Below, piece after piece: positions 62,195 to 64,000 of a stretch of DNA of 64,000 nt; positions within the stretch are counted from its first letter, which is position 1; every line of letters begins with the position of its first letter. This stretch comes from Solirubrobacterales bacterium (GTDB lineage: Bacteria > Actinomycetota > Thermoleophilia > Solirubrobacterales > JACPNS01), in NCBI GenBank assembly GCA_016185345.1, contig JACPNS010000003.1, forward strand, positions 124,001 to 188,000, read 5' to 3'. The notes below the pieces were generated by a model, which was not told where the DNA came from, made no database searches, and saw only the letters and a program-made list of their open reading frames with translations. The translations under genes and the position numbers were made by a program.

Positions 62195-63580
62195 ATGCCT
62201 GAGCGCGAGCCGATCGGCCGTTTGGCGATCGTTTTGCACAGCCATATGCCGTACGTGGAAGGCCACGGCGTGTGGCCATTTGGCGAGCAGTGGCTTTGGG
62301 AGGTCGTTTCCTCCAGTTACATGCGTGTCGCAGATGTTGTTCGTGGCGCGCCCGTCACGGTCGGCGTCACGCCGGTGCTCGCAGATCAGTTCGAGTCAAT
62401 GCGCGGACCAGCTGGCGACCGCTTCGTCGCCTGGGTCAACGATTCACGCGAGTACGTATACGGCGAGGACATGACGGCGTTCATCAAGGTCGAGCGCCCC
62501 GAGCTGCACGCCGCGCTCGAGCCACAGCTGACCGACTATCGAGTTGCGATCAATCGCTTCGAGAATGAGTTCAACCGCGACTTGAACGGGATGTTCGACG
62601 ACCTCGGCGCAAGCGGGGTGGAGCTGCTCGGTGGACCGGCCACGCACCCGATCCTGCCGTTGCTCGCGAGCGATTTCGGTCTCGACCTCCAACTCTCGGT
62701 CGGGATGGCAAGCCACGCGGAGCGATTCGGGGCGGCGCGTGGAGCATGGCTGCCCGAGTGCGCGTGGGATCGCGGAGTGGACGCCGCCCTGGCGCGCAAT
62801 GGCATCGAGTACTTCTGCGTCGATCAGTCAGTGCACCTGGGTGAGCAGTCGCTCGACAATCTCGAGCCGGTAGCCACGCCAGCCGGACCGTTGGCAATCA
62901 CGATCGACTGGCACACGATCGCTCAGGTGTGGCGCGAGGATGGTTATCCATCGATTCCGGTCTACCGCTCCACGTTCGCGCGCACGATCCACGATCTCCT
63001 GCCGTACAACAACGCCGGCGAAGGCTGGGCGCCAGAGGCCGCGCGTATGCAGGCCCAGGCACATGCCGAGGCGTTTCTGCGCTCGCTCGCGGCGCGGCTG
63101 GAGGTCTACTCGACCGAGCGCGGCAGGCAGGGCACGAGCGTCTTCGCCGCCGACACCGAGCTGTTTGGCCACTGGTGGTACGAGGGGCCGTGGTGGCTCG
63201 AGCACGTGCTGAAGATGGCCCCCGAGTACGGAATCGAGCTGGTCACGCTCGGGCAGGCGGCGAGCGGCGCGGCGCCAGCCGATCGCGAGATCGCGCGATC
63301 TTCCTGGGGCGCGAACAAGACGCTCGAGACCTGGGATTCGCCGCGCACCGCTGGGATGGTCTGGAACCAGCGTCGAGCGGAACTCGAGCTGGAACAAGCA
63401 ATTGCTCGCGGCTCAGTCGATCAGGACGCGGCCGAAGCGGCGCGCACGGAACTGCTCGCCCTGCAGACCAGTGACTGGGCCTACATGGAGAGCATCGGCC
63501 GCACGGGCGACTACGGCGCGACTCGGTTCGCCGAGCACCTTGCTGCCTTCGAACGGGCCCTGAGCAAACTGCGGGGATAG
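62195..63580 (+). CDS. GH57 / DUF1957 glucan branching enzyme, Rv3031-like
   Basis: 461 aa with the five GH57 regions: LHSHMPYVEGHG (His), GGPATHPILPLL, nucleophile Glu in GAWLPECAW, IDWHTIAQ and acid/base Asp in FAADTELFGHWWYEG. These enzymes form alpha-1,6 branches on alpha-1,4 glucans. Starts 7 bases after the methyltransferase stop and is followed 52 bases later by a GT4 gene. The family's usual C-terminal length is present. Confidence 0.92.
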   Translation: MPEREPIGRLAIVLHSHMPYVEGHGVWPFGEQWLWEVVSSSYMRVADVVRGAPVTVGVTPVLADQFESMRGPAGDRFVAWVNDSREYVYGEDMTAFIKVERPELHAALEPQLTDYRVAINRFENEFNRDLNGMFDDLGASGVELLGGPATHPILPLLASDFGLDLQLSVGMASHAERFGAARGAWLPECAWDRGVDAALARNGIEYFCVDQSVHLGEQSLDNLEPVATPAGPLAITIDWHTIAQVWREDGYPSIPVYRSTFARTIHDLLPYNNAGEGWAPEAARMQAQAHAEAFLRSLAARLEVYSTERGRQGTSVFAADTELFGHWWYEGPWWLEHVLKMAPEYGIELVTLGQAASGAAPADREIARSSWGANKTLETWDSPRTAGMVWNQRRAELELEQAIARGSVDQDAAEAARTELLALQTSDWAYMESIGRTGDYGATRFAEHLAAFERALSKLRG

Positions 63581-63631
63581 CTCCTCTGCGACAATCGCAA
63601 GGTCTCACCCCCTCCGTCTCACCCCCAAAAT

Positions 63632-64000
63632 TTGCGCACACTGATTCTTTCCTGGGAGTACCCGCCGCTGATCGAAGGCGGTCTCGCACGCCACGTCCGC
63701 AAGCTTTCCGAGAATCTCGTCGAGCTTGGCGTCGAAGTGCACGTGCTCACGCGCGGTGACGGCTCTGCCGCCGATGAGCAACTGCTGAACGGAGTCCACG
63801 TGCACCGAGTGCGCGAGCCCGACCGCCCGCGCGACCTCGGCGAGTTCGTCACCTGGATCGAGCACATGAACACCGACATGCTCAGCGCGGGCGTTGCGCT
63901 TGGTGACGACCTGGACTTTGATGTCGTGCACGGCCATGACTGGCTCGTCGCCTCGGCCTGCGACCACCTTGCGCGCCGCTTCGATCGGCCGCTCGTGATG
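63632..64000 (+). CDS. GT4 glycosyltransferase, Rv3032-like (truncated by window end)
   Basis: The first 123 residues of a GT-B enzyme: LILSWEYPPLIEGGLARHVR is the N-terminal donor/acceptor Gly-rich start of GT4 glycogen-synthase-like enzymes, followed by VHVLTRGD and VVHGHDWLVASAC. In mycobacteria the equivalent, Rv3032, elongates the alpha-1,4-glucan chain of methylglucose lipopolysaccharide. TTG start 63632 assumed; the 3' end and catalytic C-terminal half lie outside the window. Confidence 0.8.
   Translation, partial: MRTLILSWEYPPLIEGGLARHVRKLSENLVELGVEVHVLTRGDGSAADEQLLNGVHVHRVREPDRPRDLGEFVTWIEHMNTDMLSAGVALGDDLDFDVVHGHDWLVASACDHLARRFDRPLVM

Overview
The window is a GC-rich actinobacterial chromosome segment. 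The gene set suggests class Thermoleophilia (Solirubrobacterales-like): an ArsA/Get3-like ATPase pair, an NhaA-DsbA fusion, a primary-type sigma factor, a ParA-FtsZ pair and a mycobacterial-style polymethylated-glucan gene trio, with many GTG/TTG starts and 1-14 nt gene overlaps. The taxon is inferred from gene content only.

Layout. 1-6160 is core chromosome: a membrane protein, the RsgA ribosome-assembly GTPase, an AIM24-family protein and a membrane protein with two complete HD-GYP modules. 6401-23044 is accessory DNA: two mobile elements integrated in tandem at the 3' end of the initiator tRNA-fMet gene (23003-23076, minus strand). The proof is three identical 42-bp copies of the tRNA 3' half (6401-6442, 14236-14277, 23003-23044), each next to its own rho-independent terminator. 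Element A (6.4-14.3 kb) carries an Mrr-like nuclease, a zinc-finger protein resembling phage small terminases cut short by an IS3-family element, an intact tyrosine integrase, a small YRDS-type protein, a leftover integrase fragment and a three-gene membrane-protein operon. Element B (14.2-23.0 kb) carries a ParB-like protein, a D12-class DNA adenine methyltransferase and an XRE regulator, two lipoproteins behind a duplicated leaderless promoter, and a replication/integration operon (prim-pol/ATPase, excisionase-like protein, integrase with an in-frame amber codon). It ends with an extended RNase HI. No conjugation or virion structural genes are visible, so both look like satellite-type or mobilisable islands.

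23.2-64 kb is core chromosome again: a GAF histidine kinase, a quinoprotein-cytochrome c lipoprotein, a decayed flavoprotein, a large secreted copper-radical oxidase, NhaA-DsbA, a SHOCT membrane protein, an MBL hydrolase coupled to a holin-like/phosphodiesterase fusion and an AI-2E permease, Ppx/GppA, a TPP enzyme, the sigma factor, a PilT ATPase, an HxlR regulator, two proteins of unknown function, the ArsA-like pair, ParA-FtsZ, VapBC, gamma-glutamyltransferase, a DrrAB-type ABC exporter, a secreted MBG-type protein, HisC, a probably foreign HEPN-type protein, a rhodanese, and a methyltransferase divergent from the Rv3030-Rv3031-Rv3032-like trio, whose last gene runs off the window.

Most notable: the double integration into an initiator tRNA with terminator replacement, the methylase/ParB/XRE module, the duplicated leaderless lipoprotein promoters, the HEPN protein with TTA codons between hisC and a rhodanese gene, the coupled ParA-FtsZ pair, and the methyltransferase-GH57-GT4 cluster.
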